Shown: positions 9,333 to 18,671, counted from the stretch's first letter. The stretch is 64,000 nucleotides of DNA from Streptomyces sulfonofaciens (GCF_014656295.1 NZ_BNCD01000028.1:30692-94691), one strand, 5' to 3'. Translations and numbers: made by a program. Notes: a model not told the origin generated them from the letters alone.

Positions 9333-10355
9333 TCAGGGTAGGGGGTGGGAGGCGGGCGGGGGCCGGAGGTTTTCCGGTGCGGCGTACCGATCCGGTCTGT
9401 GCAGTGGTGCGGCGGCGCCGATCAGCCCCGTGTCGGCGCCGAGTTCGGCTCTTCGGACGGCCACCCTCCGCAGGAACGGAAGTCCGGCGAACTCGCGCAT
9501 CCCGGCGTCGATGGCGTCGAAGAGCAGGGGCCCGGCCTGCGCCACCCCGCCGCCCACCACGATCAGGTCGAGGTCGCAGACGGCGCACACCGAGGTGAAG
9601 GCCGCCGCCAGCGCCCGTCCCGCGTCGGCGAACGCCCTGGTGGCCACCGGGTCCTCGGCCCGGGCCGCATCCGCGAGGTCCGCGGTGGACGCGCCGGGAC
9701 CCGGCCCGATCCAGCCGGCGGCCCGTGCACGGGACAGCAGCGCCGTGCCGCTGGCGGTGAGCTCCAGGCAGCCGCGGCTGCCGCAGGGGCAGGAGGGGCC
9801 GTCCGGGTCGGTGATGACGTGTCCGATGTGACCGGCGTTGGAGGAGGGGCCGGGCCAGGGGCGGCCGCCCAGGATCAGCCCGCCGCCCACGCCGGTGGAG
9901 ACCGTGCAGCCCAGCATGTTCCTGGCGCCCCGTCCCGCGCCGGCCCAGTGCTCGCCGGTGGCGACGCAGATGCCGTCACCGGTCAGGACGACCGGGACAC
10001 CGGGGGCCCAGGCGGCCGCCCAGGCCCGCACCGGCGCGTCCCGCCACACGGTGATCATCACCGGGCTGATCGTACCGGCGGCCGGGTCGACCGGGCCCGC
10101 GGAACCGATGCCGATACCGCGGATCCCGCCGCGCGCCGCGGCGCGCGCGAGGGGGCCGGCCGCGGCCGCGGTCACCGTGGCCCATGCCTCCTCGGGGCGG
10201 CCGGACACCGGCGTGGGCACCACCACCCGGTCGGACACGGCGGCGTCCGGGCCGACCAGGGCCACGGCGATCTTGGTACCGCCGATGTCGACCGCGAGGA
10301 CCGGCCGCGGGTCCGCGGCCTCGTCGGACACCGGCGCGGACCGTTCGGCACTCAT
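9333..10355 (-). CDS. ROK-family sugar kinase
   Basis: A 340-residue ROK protein. The phosphate-binding motif LAVDIGGTKIAVALVG is at the N-terminus. The ROK zinc/catalytic region GHIGHVITDPDGPSCPCGSRGCLE (CxCGxxGCxE) is intact, and there is no N-terminal winged helix, so it is a kinase rather than a ROK repressor. Expected reaction: ATP-dependent phosphorylation of a hexose or aminosugar. ATG 10355 has GAGGAG 7 nt upstream; an ATG at 10379 lacks this. It sits between a glycosyltransferase gene (74 nt upstream) and an exporter (9 nt downstream). Confidence 0.9.
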   Translation of the reverse strand: MSAERSAPVSDEAADPRPVLAVDIGGTKIAVALVGPDAAVSDRVVVPTPVSGRPEEAWATVTAAAAGPLARAAARGGIRGIGIGSAGPVDPAAGTISPVMITVWRDAPVRAWAAAWAPGVPVVLTGDGICVATGEHWAGAGRGARNMLGCTVSTGVGGGLILGGRPWPGPSSNAGHIGHVITDPDGPSCPCGSRGCLELTASGTALLSRARAAGWIGPGPGASTADLADAARAEDPVATRAFADAGRALAAAFTSVCAVCDLDLIVVGGGVAQAGPLLFDAIDAGMREFAGLPFLRRVAVRRAELGADTGLIGAAAPLHRPDRYAAPENLRPPPASHPLP

Positions 10356-10429
10356 GGGCGACTCCTCGGGCGGGGACATGGCGGGCACGGCGGGACGGGG
10401 CGGGACGGGACGCGGGCTCACCGGCCCGC

Positions 10430-11410
10430 TCACAGGTAGACCACACGATGGCGCAGACTGCCGCTCAGGCGTCCCGCGCGCAGCGCGGCGCGCACCAGCC
10501 ACTGGGCCCGCACGGTGGGGGAGCGCGGCAGGGCACAGGCCCGCAGCAGCAGGCGCCCCCATTCGCGGTACGCCTCGGCCGACGAAGACCGGGGCATCCC
10601 GTCGGCGGCGAACCGCCGGTAGAGCATCGGGTGCGACCGGCCGTAGCGGAAGTACTGGCGGGCCATGTCCCAGGGACGTTCGCGGAGTTGGTAGAGGACC
10701 ACGGCGTCGGGGACGAAGACGAGTGCGGCCCCGGACAACTGCGCCCGCCAGAAGAACTCCACGTCGTCCGAGCCGTAGGTGTACGACGGGTCGAAGCCGT
10801 CCAGGCGCTCCCACACCTCCCTGCGGACCCCGCAGTTGGCGCCCCAGGGATAGGGGAGGAAGGCGAACGAGTCGGCGAGTCGGGGCACCGCCGACGGGGG
10901 GCGGGCGGCCAGCGCCGCCGCCCCGTTGAGGGCACGGCGCTCCAGGGCGCCGCCCGCCGCGGGCGCCCCTTCGAGAGCCCGCACCAGCGCGGACATCCAG
11001 CCCGGGGTGACCAGGTCGTCGGCGTCGCAGAACAGCAGCAGCCTGCCGCGGCTGTGCCGGCACCCGGCGTTGCGCGCCCGGTTGACCCCGCCGCTGCCGC
11101 GGGTGCGCACCACCCGGAGCGCGGGCAGGACCGGTCTGCGGCTCTCCGCGACCCCCGCGGTGCCGTCGGCCGAACCGTCGTCCACCACGACCACCTCCCA
11201 GCGGCCGGTGTAGTCCTGCGCGGCGAGTGCGTCCAACTGCCGTCCGAGGGTGTCCGCGGCGTCCCGCGCCGGTATGACCACCGACACCAGGTCGTCCGCT
11301 GCGGGGCCACCGTTCGCTTCTGCGGGTGAGGGCCCGGGCCCCGCGGTGCGTCCCGTGGGCGGCCGCCCTGCGCACCCCGGGCCGGGGCCGGCCGTGTCCG
11401 GCGCCGTCAT
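10430..11410 (-). CDS. Family 2 glycosyltransferase
   Basis: A 326-residue GT-A fold glycosyltransferase. Visible motifs are VSVVIPARDAADTLGRQLDAL, VVVVDDGSADGT, the DxD-type LLFCDADDLVTPGW, and the acceptor-side YGSDDVEFFWRA. No membrane segments are evident. The first 40 residues are a low-complexity Gly/Pro/Ala tail. The start codon overlaps the stop of the upstream HAD phosphatase gene (TCAT on the plus strand, i.e. ATGA), so translation is coupled. It probably transfers an activated sugar made by this locus onto an acceptor; donor and acceptor are unknown. Confidence 0.88.
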   Translation of the reverse strand: MTAPDTAGPGPGCAGRPPTGRTAGPGPSPAEANGGPAADDLVSVVIPARDAADTLGRQLDALAAQDYTGRWEVVVVDDGSADGTAGVAESRRPVLPALRVVRTRGSGGVNRARNAGCRHSRGRLLLFCDADDLVTPGWMSALVRALEGAPAAGGALERRALNGAAALAARPPSAVPRLADSFAFLPYPWGANCGVRREVWERLDGFDPSYTYGSDDVEFFWRAQLSGAALVFVPDAVVLYQLRERPWDMARQYFRYGRSHPMLYRRFAADGMPRSSSAEAYREWGRLLLRACALPRSPTVRAQWLVRAALRAGRLSGSLRHRVVYL

Positions 11411-12132
11411 GGTGCGGCCCGCCGCCCGGTGCGCCCCGGTCCGCCCGCGCCGGCCAGCAGGGCCACCACCGAGGAGGTGGCGCGCAGATCGGGGAGGACC
11501 GCCTCGGCACCCGCCGCGAGCAGATCCTCGGCGGTGTCCTCGCCGGTCGCGACGGCGACCACCCGGGCGCCGCCCTCGACGCCCGCGGCCACGTCCCGCA
11601 GGGTGTCACCGACCAGTACCGTGTTCTCACGGTCGAAGCGTGTGCCGTACCGCTCGCCGGCCCTGCGCTGGGCCACCGGTACCAGGCGTGCGCGGACCGG
11701 ATCGTCCGAGCCGTACGCCCCCGCCTCGAAGTCGACCAGCTCGTGGAGCCCGAACGCCGCGAGCTTGCGCAGGGCGTTGGGCCGCAGATTGCCGGTCAGC
11801 AGCGACTGCACCACCCGCGGATCGCCCTGCAGCGCGGTCAGCGCCTCCAGAGCGCCGGGCAGCCGCCGCCCCTGGGAGCGCAGTTCGTCGTCGGCGTCGC
11901 GCAGCGCCGCGGTCATCGCGGCGGCCGACTCCTCGGCGGGGATGCCCCGCACCCCGTGCAGGGCGAGCAGTTCCGCCATGATCTCCGGCTCGGTGCGGCC
12001 CTCGGTGGGCACCGTGGACGGCGGGGGCCCGCCCGTCAGCGCGGTGAAGGCGCGCGGATAGACGGAGCGGCCGGCAGGACCGCTGACCAGGAGGGTGTGG
12101 TCGATGTCCCAGAGGACGAGGCTGGTGCGCAT
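11407..12132 (-). CDS. HAD-superfamily phosphatase
   Basis: A 241-residue haloacid-dehalogenase-fold hydrolase. The nucleophile motif is LVLWDIDHTLL with both aspartates (D9, D11); the later VGDTLRDVAAGVEGG is motif IV. The alpha-helical cap between them is that of phosphoglycolate-phosphatase-like enzymes. It should hydrolyse a small phosphate ester. It is coupled to the glycosyltransferase gene by a 4-nt overlap. One of four HAD phosphatases within 9 kb, which implies repeated phosphorylation and dephosphorylation of a pathway intermediate. Confidence 0.88.
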   Translation of the reverse strand: MRTSLVLWDIDHTLLVSGPAGRSVYPRAFTALTGGPPPSTVPTEGRTEPEIMAELLALHGVRGIPAEESAAAMTAALRDADDELRSQGRRLPGALEALTALQGDPRVVQSLLTGNLRPNALRKLAAFGLHELVDFEAGAYGSDDPVRARLVPVAQRRAGERYGTRFDRENTVLVGDTLRDVAAGVEGGARVVAVATGEDTAEDLLAAGAEAVLPDLRATSSVVALLAGAGGPGRTGRRAAP

Positions 12133-12328
12133 GCGTTCCTTCGGGTGGAGGGCGTGGGCGAAGTCGGGGGCTGGGGCGTGGGCGTGGCAGCGGGGGAGTG
12201 TCGAGGGGGCCGCCGGTCCGGTGGCGGGGAGCAGCGCGTGAGGAGGGTGGACGGGAGCGGGCGGGGATGCACGGGGCCGTCACGGGTGGCGGGGCCCGGT
12301 GGCCTCCTTCGGCGTTCCCGGTCCGCCG

Positions 12329-13171
12329 TCAGGGCAGGTCGTAGGGGCCGCGGGTGGCGGCGCACCGGGCGGCACGGCCCGCCGCCGCGGACAGCGCCGC
12401 CATCGGGGAGTCGCCGCGGCCGAGGGCGTGCGCGAGGGCCGCGGCGAAGTTGTCGCCCATCCCGTAGCTGTCCGCCTCGGGACCAGGCGCGGGCACGGCC
12501 CGGTAGCGGCCCTCCGTGCTGCCGCCCAGCCGGAAGCGGCCGCCCTGGCGGCCTTCGGTGAGCACGAGCAGGTCCGGTGGTGCGTCGAGCAGCGCGGGGT
12601 CGTACCTCTCGGCGGGGTCGGCGGCGCTCCCGGCGAGGGCGTCCACGTGCACCCCCGACGCGGCGACCGCGGCCAGTTCCCTCAGGGTCGCGGTCAGCAC
12701 CCGCGCCCCCCTGGCCCGCCGCAGCACGTCCGGCTCGCCCGCGACGAAGTGCACCACGTCACCGGCGGCCAGGGCGGCCCACGGCAGCGGGTCGTCCAAC
12801 GAGGGCTGGAGGCGGGGGCCGAGCGTGGTGGTGGTCCGCTCGCCGGAGTCGTCGACGAGGCTGACGGCCGCCCGTGTGGGACCCGGACGGGTGGCGGTCA
12901 CCACCCGCACACCGAGGCGCCCGAGGACCTCCACCGTTCTCCGCCCGGCGTCGTCGTCCCCGAGTGCGGTGAAGAAGGTGGTCTCCCCGGCGAGTGCCGC
13001 CATCTGCACGGCGGCCACGGCCCCGCCGCCGGCCGGGCCCTCCCAGATGACGTCGGCGTGGACCACCTCGCCGCGCTCCGGGACCCGCGCGACCCGGGCG
13101 ATGCTCGTCCACTCGACGTGTCCGACGACTGCGGTCCGCAGGTTCCTCCCGACGCGCGCTGTTCCGGCCAT
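12329..13171 (-). CDS. PfkB/ribokinase-family carbohydrate kinase
   Basis: A 280-residue PfkB-type kinase. The N-terminal substrate-binding part reads VVGHVEWTSIARV and EGPAGGGAVAAVQMAALAG. The C-terminal signature DSYGMGDNFAAALAHAL contains the catalytic base D240 and the anion-hole GxGD. ATG 13171 is chosen for GGGGAGG about 9 nt upstream; further in-frame ATGs at 13195 and 13213 lack this. It should phosphorylate a sugar, nucleoside or cyclitol. It heads the minus-strand run of five genes and is divergent from the aminotransferase operon. The 196 bases behind it, before the HAD gene, contain no gene. Confidence 0.88.
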   Translation of the reverse strand: MAGTARVGRNLRTAVVGHVEWTSIARVARVPERGEVVHADVIWEGPAGGGAVAAVQMAALAGETTFFTALGDDDAGRRTVEVLGRLGVRVVTATRPGPTRAAVSLVDDSGERTTTTLGPRLQPSLDDPLPWAALAAGDVVHFVAGEPDVLRRARGARVLTATLRELAAVAASGVHVDALAGSAADPAERYDPALLDAPPDLLVLTEGRQGGRFRLGGSTEGRYRAVPAPGPEADSYGMGDNFAAALAHALGRGDSPMAALSAAAGRAARCAATRGPYDLP

Positions 13172-13491
13172 CTGACTGTGCCTCCCCGCTGACATGGCGT
13201 CAAGGTCGTTCACGGACAGGGAGCCAGGAGTTTCACACGGACATCCCGTGAGGGGGAAGAGCGCACACCGTCGGGAACGTCACGTGGCGTTCGTCGGCAT
13301 TCGGCGGATTACCCGATCGATGCACGGGAAGTACACCCGAGGTACGCCGAAACTGGTGTTGCGGGAGAGGCACCAGCGAGACCAGGTACGGAATGGCTCG
13401 GGAGCGTCGGGTGTACGGAGCCGAGGAGCGCCGGAACCGAGCGGCCCGCCAGTCGGCAGACGCCCCGCGAGACCTCGGGAGTGTTGTGAGC
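13172..13491. promoter_or_regulatory. Divergent promoter region of the two sugar-gene operons
   Basis: 320 bases between divergent genes, distinctly AT-richer at 13280-13390 than its surroundings. No clear operator palindrome was found. The open frame from 13393 reads into the HAD gene but has Arg-rich, non-conserved sequence. Confidence 0.5.
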
Positions 13492-14322
13492 ATGACCTTG
13501 CCATCCTCTGCGACCCGGTGGGAGACCCCCGCCGTGCGCGCCGTCCTCTTCGACCTCGACGGCACCCTCTGGGACCCCGAGCCGCACGTGTACCGGATCT
13601 ACGCCGAGGTGTTCCACTCCCACGGCCAGGAGCTGACCCGCCGGAAGTGGTCCACCGTGCTGGGCACCATCGGCTTCGACCTGTGGAGCACGCTGGAGGA
13701 ACTCACCGGCCGCCGGGTGGACCACGCCGCCCTCGACGCCCATGTCGCCCGCCGCAAGGAGGAGGAACTCAGCGGGCTCGGCGCCCGCCCCGGCGTGTCG
13801 CGCCTGCTCGGTCAGGCGGACGCGGCGGGACTCGCCCGGTCCGTGGTCAGCAACAGCCCCACCGACTGGATCACCCGCTACGCACGGCAGTGCGGGGTCG
13901 ACCGGGGGTGGCACGCCATCCACAGCGCGGAGGGCGACACCGCCCGCGCCAAACCCGCCCCCCACCTCTACCGCGAGGCCCTGGAGCGCCTCGGCGTCCG
14001 GCCCGACGAGGCCGTCGCCTTCGAGGACTCCCCGAACGGCGTCCGCGCCGCCCGCGCCGCCGGAGTGCGCTGCGTCGCCGTGCCCAACACCATGACCCAC
14101 CCCCTGGACTTCAGCCATGCCGACCTGCTGCTCACGTCCTTCGCGGAGGCCGAACTGGCGGAGATCCTCCAGGCCGTTCACTCCTTAGGGCACCAGGGCG
14201 CGGCGCCCCCGGACGCGGGCCGCACACCCCGGGCACGTCGCCGCGCACCCATCCCGGCACCACCCCACCAGGAGGAGCATCATGTCCGCACCCACGGCGG
14301 CACCAGGACCGACACCCTCTGA
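13492..14322 (+). CDS. HAD-superfamily phosphatase (beta-phosphoglucomutase-like)
   Basis: A 276-residue HAD hydrolase. Motif I is AVLFDLDGTLWDPEP, motif II SVVSNSPTDW, motif III the lysine in RAKPAPHLYREAL and motif IV AFEDSPNGVRAARAAG, all as in the subfamily IA enzymes that include sugar-phosphate phosphatases. ATG 13492 is preferred; GTG 13486 is an alternative with GGGAG close by. The 3' end overlaps the aminotransferase gene by 41 nt in another frame, and the last 45 residues are unlike the family, so the stop has probably drifted. It opens a four-gene operon with aminotransferase, IMPase-like and kinase genes. Confidence 0.87.
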   Translation: MTLPSSATRWETPAVRAVLFDLDGTLWDPEPHVYRIYAEVFHSHGQELTRRKWSTVLGTIGFDLWSTLEELTGRRVDHAALDAHVARRKEEELSGLGARPGVSRLLGQADAAGLARSVVSNSPTDWITRYARQCGVDRGWHAIHSAEGDTARAKPAPHLYREALERLGVRPDEAVAFEDSPNGVRAARAAGVRCVAVPNTMTHPLDFSHADLLLTSFAEAELAEILQAVHSLGHQGAAPPDAGRTPRARRRAPIPAPPHQEEHHVRTHGGTRTDTL

Positions 14323-15589
14323 CGCCAGGACCGCCGACGATGTCGTGGACCACTTCTACTACCCGCCGGACCCCTTCAAGGCCGCCCGCGGCGAGGGCGT
14401 CTACCTCTACGGCGAGGACGGCAGCCGCTATCTCGACGCCTCCTCCGGCACGTTCAACCTGACCCTCGGCTACTCGCACCCGGAGGTCGTCGAGACCATC
14501 CGGGCGCAGGCCGCCGAACTCATCCACGTCACCAGCAAGTTCCAGTCCACCTCCGTCAACGCGCTGGTCGGCGCACTGGCCGAGGTGGCGCCCGAGGGGC
14601 TGACCCGGGTCCACCTCAAGTCGTCCAGCGGGTCGGACGCCAACGAGGCGGCCATCAAGATCGCGCAGCACCACACGGGCAACCCCGACGTCATCTCGCT
14701 GTTCCGCGGCCACCTCGGCCAGACGATGGCGATGATCAACGCGTCCGGAGCCGCCTTCCGCCGCGCGCCGTTCCCCGCCCAGATACCGGGCGTGGTGCAC
14801 GTCCCCGACCCGTACTGCGTGCGCTGCTTCTACCGGCAGCAGCGGGAGACCTGCGGGCTGCTCTGCGTCGAGCGCATCAACGACTTCATCGACTACGCCA
14901 GTTCGGGCCGGGTGGCGGCGGTCATCCTCGAACCCATCTCCGGCAACGGCGGCAACGTGGTCCCGCCCGACGGCTACCTCCAGGCGCTGAGGGCGCTGTG
15001 CGACGAGCGCGGCATCCTGCTCGTCTTCGACGAGATCCAGACCGGGTTCGGCCGCACCGGGCACATGTTCGCCTCGGACACCTTCGGTGTGGCGCCCCAC
15101 ATGCTCACCTTCGGCAAGGGCCTCGGCGGTTCCGGCATGCCCATCGCGGGCCTCCTCACCGAGGAGCGCCTGACCGGCCTGGCGGGCCACCACATCAACT
15201 CGACCTTCGGTGCCAACGTCCTCGCCTCGTCGGTCGCGGTGAAGACACTGGAGATCATCCGCCGGCCGGGTTTCCTGGAGAACGTGCGCACGGTCGGCGC
15301 CCACGTCATGGACCGGCTCGGCGAGCTGGCCAGCCGCCATCCGTTCATCGGAGACATCCGCGGGCGCGGCCTGATGATCGGGATGGAGATCAACGACGCG
15401 GACGGCAACCCCGACGCGCCCTTCACCAACCACCTGGCGGCCCACGGGATGGACCACGGCCTGCTGCTGCGCACCTCGCTGTACGGCTTCGGCAACGTCC
15501 TCAAGGTGCGCCCCCCGCTGATCATGACGATGGAGGAGGCCGACGAGATGTGCGACCGGCTGGACCGGCTCTTCGCGGACGCCCTGTGA
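14282..15589 (+). CDS. Class III PLP-dependent aminotransferase
   Basis: A 435-residue fold-type I aminotransferase. The PLP-lysine is K279 in LTFGKGLGG; LLVFDEIQTGFGRTG contains the aspartate that contacts the pyridine nitrogen, and VHLKSSSGSDANEAAIK the phosphate-binding region. Class III enzymes aminate terminal carbonyls (GABA, ornithine, 6'-oxo aminoglycosides). An unusual insert PDPYCVRCFYRQQRETCGLLC holds four cysteines with possible metal or disulfide spacing. ATG 14282 follows a strong AGGAGGAG. The stop overlaps the next gene start (GTGA). Its partners suggest it installs an amino group on a sugar, polyol or cyclitol aldehyde/ketone, perhaps one made by the zinc dehydrogenase at 18772. 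Confidence 0.92.
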   Translation: MSAPTAAPGPTPSDARTADDVVDHFYYPPDPFKAARGEGVYLYGEDGSRYLDASSGTFNLTLGYSHPEVVETIRAQAAELIHVTSKFQSTSVNALVGALAEVAPEGLTRVHLKSSSGSDANEAAIKIAQHHTGNPDVISLFRGHLGQTMAMINASGAAFRRAPFPAQIPGVVHVPDPYCVRCFYRQQRETCGLLCVERINDFIDYASSGRVAAVILEPISGNGGNVVPPDGYLQALRALCDERGILLVFDEIQTGFGRTGHMFASDTFGVAPHMLTFGKGLGGSGMPIAGLLTEERLTGLAGHHINSTFGANVLASSVAVKTLEIIRRPGFLENVRTVGAHVMDRLGELASRHPFIGDIRGRGLMIGMEINDADGNPDAPFTNHLAAHGMDHGLLLRTSLYGFGNVLKVRPPLIMTMEEADEMCDRLDRLFADAL

Positions 15590-16494
15590 AGGCCCTGGTG
15601 CAGGGCGTCGCGGACCGCATCTGGGAGGCGGTGCGCGACGACCGGACGACCCGGGCCGGACGCTACCTGGAGGGCAAGACGGCCGGCGGCGACGCCGAGT
15701 TCCCCGTCGACGTCCTCGCCGAACAGGTCGCCTGGGACTACCTGAAGGCATCGGGGACGTCCCTGGCGGTCTACACCGAGAGCGAAGGGCTCCGGGTGAT
15801 CGGCGACGACCCGCACTACGTCCTCGTCATCGACCCCATCGACGGCACCCGGGGAGCGGCGGCCGACCTGGAGATGGCGTGCGTCTCCGTGGCCGCCGCC
15901 CGCTACGGACCGGCGCCGACCATCGGCGACATCGAGTACGCGGTGCTCAAGGAGGTCAAGACCGGACACTGGATGTACGCCGACATCCACTCCGACGGCA
16001 TCGACAGCGGCGGCTACCCCGACCCCGTGCCGAGCGTCGGCAGGGCCGAGGACCCTGAACGCATGTTCTGGTCGCTGGAGTTCAACGGCCACCCCGCCCG
16101 GCTCATGCTCGACGCCTACGGCCACCTCGTCGACGCCTCCGCCAACCGCGGCGGGGTCTACGTCTTCAACAGCGCGTCCTTCTCCATCTCACGCATCATC
16201 ACCGGGCAGATGGACGCCTACGTCGACATCGGCAACCGCCTGCTGCGCGACCACCCCGAGACGGAGGCGGACTTCCGCCGGGTCGGCCACGGCAGCATCC
16301 TGCACCTCTTCCCCTACGACATCGCCGCCTCGGTCTTCCTCGCCGAACGCGCCGGCGTCGTCATCACCGACGCGTACGGCGCCCCGCTGGGCGACACCCT
16401 GCTCCTGGAGATCGGCCCGGAGAACCAGCGTTCCTGCATCGCCGCCTGCACCCCCCGGCTCCACGCCGCCCTGCTCTCGGCCATCCGCTGGTGA
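15586..16494 (+). CDS. Inositol-monophosphatase-family phosphatase
   Basis: A 302-residue protein with the metal-binding motif of the IMPase/FBPase superfamily, VIDPIDGTRGAA (D83, D86), and an upstream acidic segment YTESEG. The C-terminal WDxxA-type motif is not obvious. Substrates in the family include inositol phosphates, fructose-1,6-bisphosphate and PAP. The GTG start at 15586 overlaps the aminotransferase stop, and its own stop overlaps a GTG at 16491, so the three genes are translated as a unit. In this context a cyclitol- or sugar-phosphate phosphatase is most likely. Confidence 0.82.
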   Translation: MKALVQGVADRIWEAVRDDRTTRAGRYLEGKTAGGDAEFPVDVLAEQVAWDYLKASGTSLAVYTESEGLRVIGDDPHYVLVIDPIDGTRGAAADLEMACVSVAAARYGPAPTIGDIEYAVLKEVKTGHWMYADIHSDGIDSGGYPDPVPSVGRAEDPERMFWSLEFNGHPARLMLDAYGHLVDASANRGGVYVFNSASFSISRIITGQMDAYVDIGNRLLRDHPETEADFRRVGHGSILHLFPYDIAASVFLAERAGVVITDAYGAPLGDTLLLEIGPENQRSCIAACTPRLHAALLSAIRW

Positions 16495-16529
16495 AGGCGG
16501 CCGGCCCCGACTGGCACGGAGGACAGCCC

Positions 16530-17810
16530 ATGGCCCCTACCGAGCACCTGTCCGCCACCTCCCCCGACACCCCGGGCACCCGCGGCGACCGCGCCGCGTC
16601 CGACGCGGAACGGGCCGCCGTGGCGGCCGCCGCCGACCGACTCGGCCTCACCGTCGGCGAGGAGATACTCGAAGGCGGCTCGCCCGCCCGGGTCCACCGG
16701 GCCCGCACCGCGGACGGCGCCGAGCTCGTCCTGAAGGTCCTCACCGCCCACCCCGGCGCGGTGGACGGCCACGACCTCGGCTCCTTCCACGGCAAGCTCC
16801 GCCAGATCCAGCACCTCGCACAGGGCGCACCGCGGCTCGCCGAGCGCTACCTCCCCGTCCTCGACACGGTCGAGGGGGACGGCTGGGCCGCCACCACCAC
16901 CCCCTACCTGCCGTCCGAGGACCTCGGCGCCTGTCTGCGCCGCGGCGACGGGGACGAGGAGCTGTTCTTCGCACGCAACGCCCTGGTGATGCGCGCCCTG
17001 CTCGCCGACGGCTACGCGTCCGCCGCGTCCCCCGCACCGCCCGGCCACCTCGCCGACGTCCACATCGGCCGGTTCCTGCGCCGGCTCGCGGTCCTGGAGG
17101 AACATCTGCCCGAGCTCGCGGGACAGCGCGAACTCGTCATCGGCGGACGGCGCCAAGAGGCCCCCGCGCCCCTGCTGCGCCGGCTGCTGCGGACCGAGAA
17201 GGACCGCCTGGACGCCCTGGCACCGCCCCGCCTGATGTTCCCCGCGCACGGCGACGCCAACATCCGCAACCTGCTCTTCGCCACGGACGGCCCAGCGGGC
17301 ACCGGCCTCCGCATCATCGACCCGCGCGGCGCCACCGACCCGTGGGACCCGGTGTACGACGTGGCGAAGATCCTGTTCAGCCTCACCGTCTGGGACCCGA
17401 TGCTCCGGCTCGGCATCCGCGTCGGGCGCGACGGCCCGCACGGCGGCTACCACCTCGGCCTGCGGAACCCGGCCTACCCCGGCTACCGGTCGGCCGCCCA
17501 CCACTACCTGGACCGTCTGGACGACACCGACGCCGCGGCCGTCCTCGCCGGCGACCCGCACTGGAAGCAGCGCCTGCTGCTCACCCACGCGCTGCACGTC
17601 CTCGCCGAGGCGCCGTGCCGCCTGTCCGACCGCAAGCCGAAGCCCGACGCGGACGGACGCCACTCCCCGCCCGAGGAACTCGCCCTCGGCCACTACCTGT
17701 CGGGCACCCTGCTCCTCAACGACCTGGCCGCCCAGTGGGCGCAGGGCGCCGCCGACCTCGACGTGGACCGGCACCTCGCCGTGGTGACGGGAGGCCCGCC
17801 CGGGCACTGA
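16530..17810 (+). CDS. Aminoglycoside-phosphotransferase/choline-kinase-fold kinase
   Basis: A 426-residue protein with the APH catalytic loop MFPAHGDANIRNLLF (H240, D242, N247) and the metal-binding IIDPRG (D264). The N-terminal lobe has AELVLKVLTAHP with the ATP lysine. ATG 16530 is chosen because GGAGGA stands 6 nt upstream; GTG 16491, overlapping the IMPase stop, would add 13 residues. The family phosphorylates hydroxyls of aminoglycosides, sugars, choline or macrolides. It is the last gene of the HAD-aminotransferase-IMPase-kinase operon and could either make a phosphorylated intermediate or self-protect against an aminated sugar product. Confidence 0.82.
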   Translation: MAPTEHLSATSPDTPGTRGDRAASDAERAAVAAAADRLGLTVGEEILEGGSPARVHRARTADGAELVLKVLTAHPGAVDGHDLGSFHGKLRQIQHLAQGAPRLAERYLPVLDTVEGDGWAATTTPYLPSEDLGACLRRGDGDEELFFARNALVMRALLADGYASAASPAPPGHLADVHIGRFLRRLAVLEEHLPELAGQRELVIGGRRQEAPAPLLRRLLRTEKDRLDALAPPRLMFPAHGDANIRNLLFATDGPAGTGLRIIDPRGATDPWDPVYDVAKILFSLTVWDPMLRLGIRVGRDGPHGGYHLGLRNPAYPGYRSAAHHYLDRLDDTDAAAVLAGDPHWKQRLLLTHALHVLAEAPCRLSDRKPKPDADGRHSPPEELALGHYLSGTLLLNDLAAQWAQGAADLDVDRHLAVVTGGPPGH

Positions 17811-17817
17811 CGCCCCC

Positions 17818-17858
17818 GGCGGGCGGGTGCCACCTCACGGGTGCCGCACCCGCCCGCC
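17818..17858. terminator. Bidirectional terminator hairpin
   Basis: Perfect 13-bp stem (GGCGGGCGGGTGC pairing with GCACCCGCCCGCC) and 15-nt loop between the convergent kinase and reductase genes; it overlaps the last codons of the reductase gene. Confidence 0.75.
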
Positions 17859-18671
17859 GCGGGCGAGGTCGGCCAGCGCGGTGTCGAGGTCGGGTCCGAG
17901 GAGGTCGTGGTGGGCGCTGCGCAGCACCAACCGGGCGGGCCTGCGCGGCGCGGGCGGCGGGTCGTCGCCCTGCACCGGGACCACCTCGGTCGGCAGCGCG
18001 AGCGCGTCCCTGATCCGCTTCATCAGCGCGTACCGGGTCACCACCTCGGACCCGCCCAGGTGGAGCAGGCCGGAGCGGGTCCACAGCCGCTCCAGCGCAC
18101 CGGCCAGCCACGGCAGGTACAGCGGGGCGCAGACCACGTCCGTGCGGGCCGGGGTCCGCGGCCCGCCGAACCGCGCCATGAAGCGGTCGGCGAAGGGGCT
18201 GCGCCCGTACACGAGGGGGATCCGCACCACCAGGTGGCCGTCCTCCTCGGCGAGGGCGTCCTCCGCCGCGCACTTGGTACGGCCGTACACGTTCACCGGG
18301 TTGCGAAGGGCACCCTCCGTGTAGGTGTCCGCGGTGCCGTCGAAGACGTTGTCCGTGGACAGCAGCAGGATGCGGGTGCCCGTGGGGCGGACCGCCTCCC
18401 GCAGCGTCCCGACCGAACCGGCGTTGAGCTGCGCCGCCAGAGCGGGCTGCCGCTCGGCGTCGGACAGGTCGACCAGACCGGCGGCGTGGACGACCAGATC
18501 GAACCCGGTGTCCAGCAGGTCCCGCAGCGCCCGCCCGTCGCGCAGGTCGAGCCGGACCAGTCCCGGCACCGGCCGCGCGGATCTGGTCCCGACCACCGCG
18601 TGCCGGGCCGACAGACCGGACCACAGGGCTCCGCCGACATAGCCGGAGGCCCCCAGCAACAAGATCCTCAT
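17835..18671 (-). CDS. RmlD-like NAD(P)-dependent sugar reductase (extended SDR)
   Basis: A 278-residue extended short-chain dehydrogenase. The Rossmann motif MRILLLGASGYVGGAL, the LLSTDNVFDGT segment and the catalytic YGRTK (Tyr-x3-Lys) match dTDP-4-dehydrorhamnose reductases. The family reduces 4-keto nucleotide sugars, but the flanking genes include no dTDP-glucose synthase or dehydratase, so the substrate may be another keto-sugar. ATG 18671 has GAGAGG 5 nt upstream. It is divergent from the zinc dehydrogenase gene with 100 bases between them. Confidence 0.85.
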   Translation of the reverse strand: MRILLLGASGYVGGALWSGLSARHAVVGTRSARPVPGLVRLDLRDGRALRDLLDTGFDLVVHAAGLVDLSDAERQPALAAQLNAGSVGTLREAVRPTGTRILLLSTDNVFDGTADTYTEGALRNPVNVYGRTKCAAEDALAEEDGHLVVRIPLVYGRSPFADRFMARFGGPRTPARTDVVCAPLYLPWLAGALERLWTRSGLLHLGGSEVVTRYALMKRIRDALALPTEVVPVQGDDPPPAPRRPARLVLRSAHHDLLGPDLDTALADLARGGRVRHP

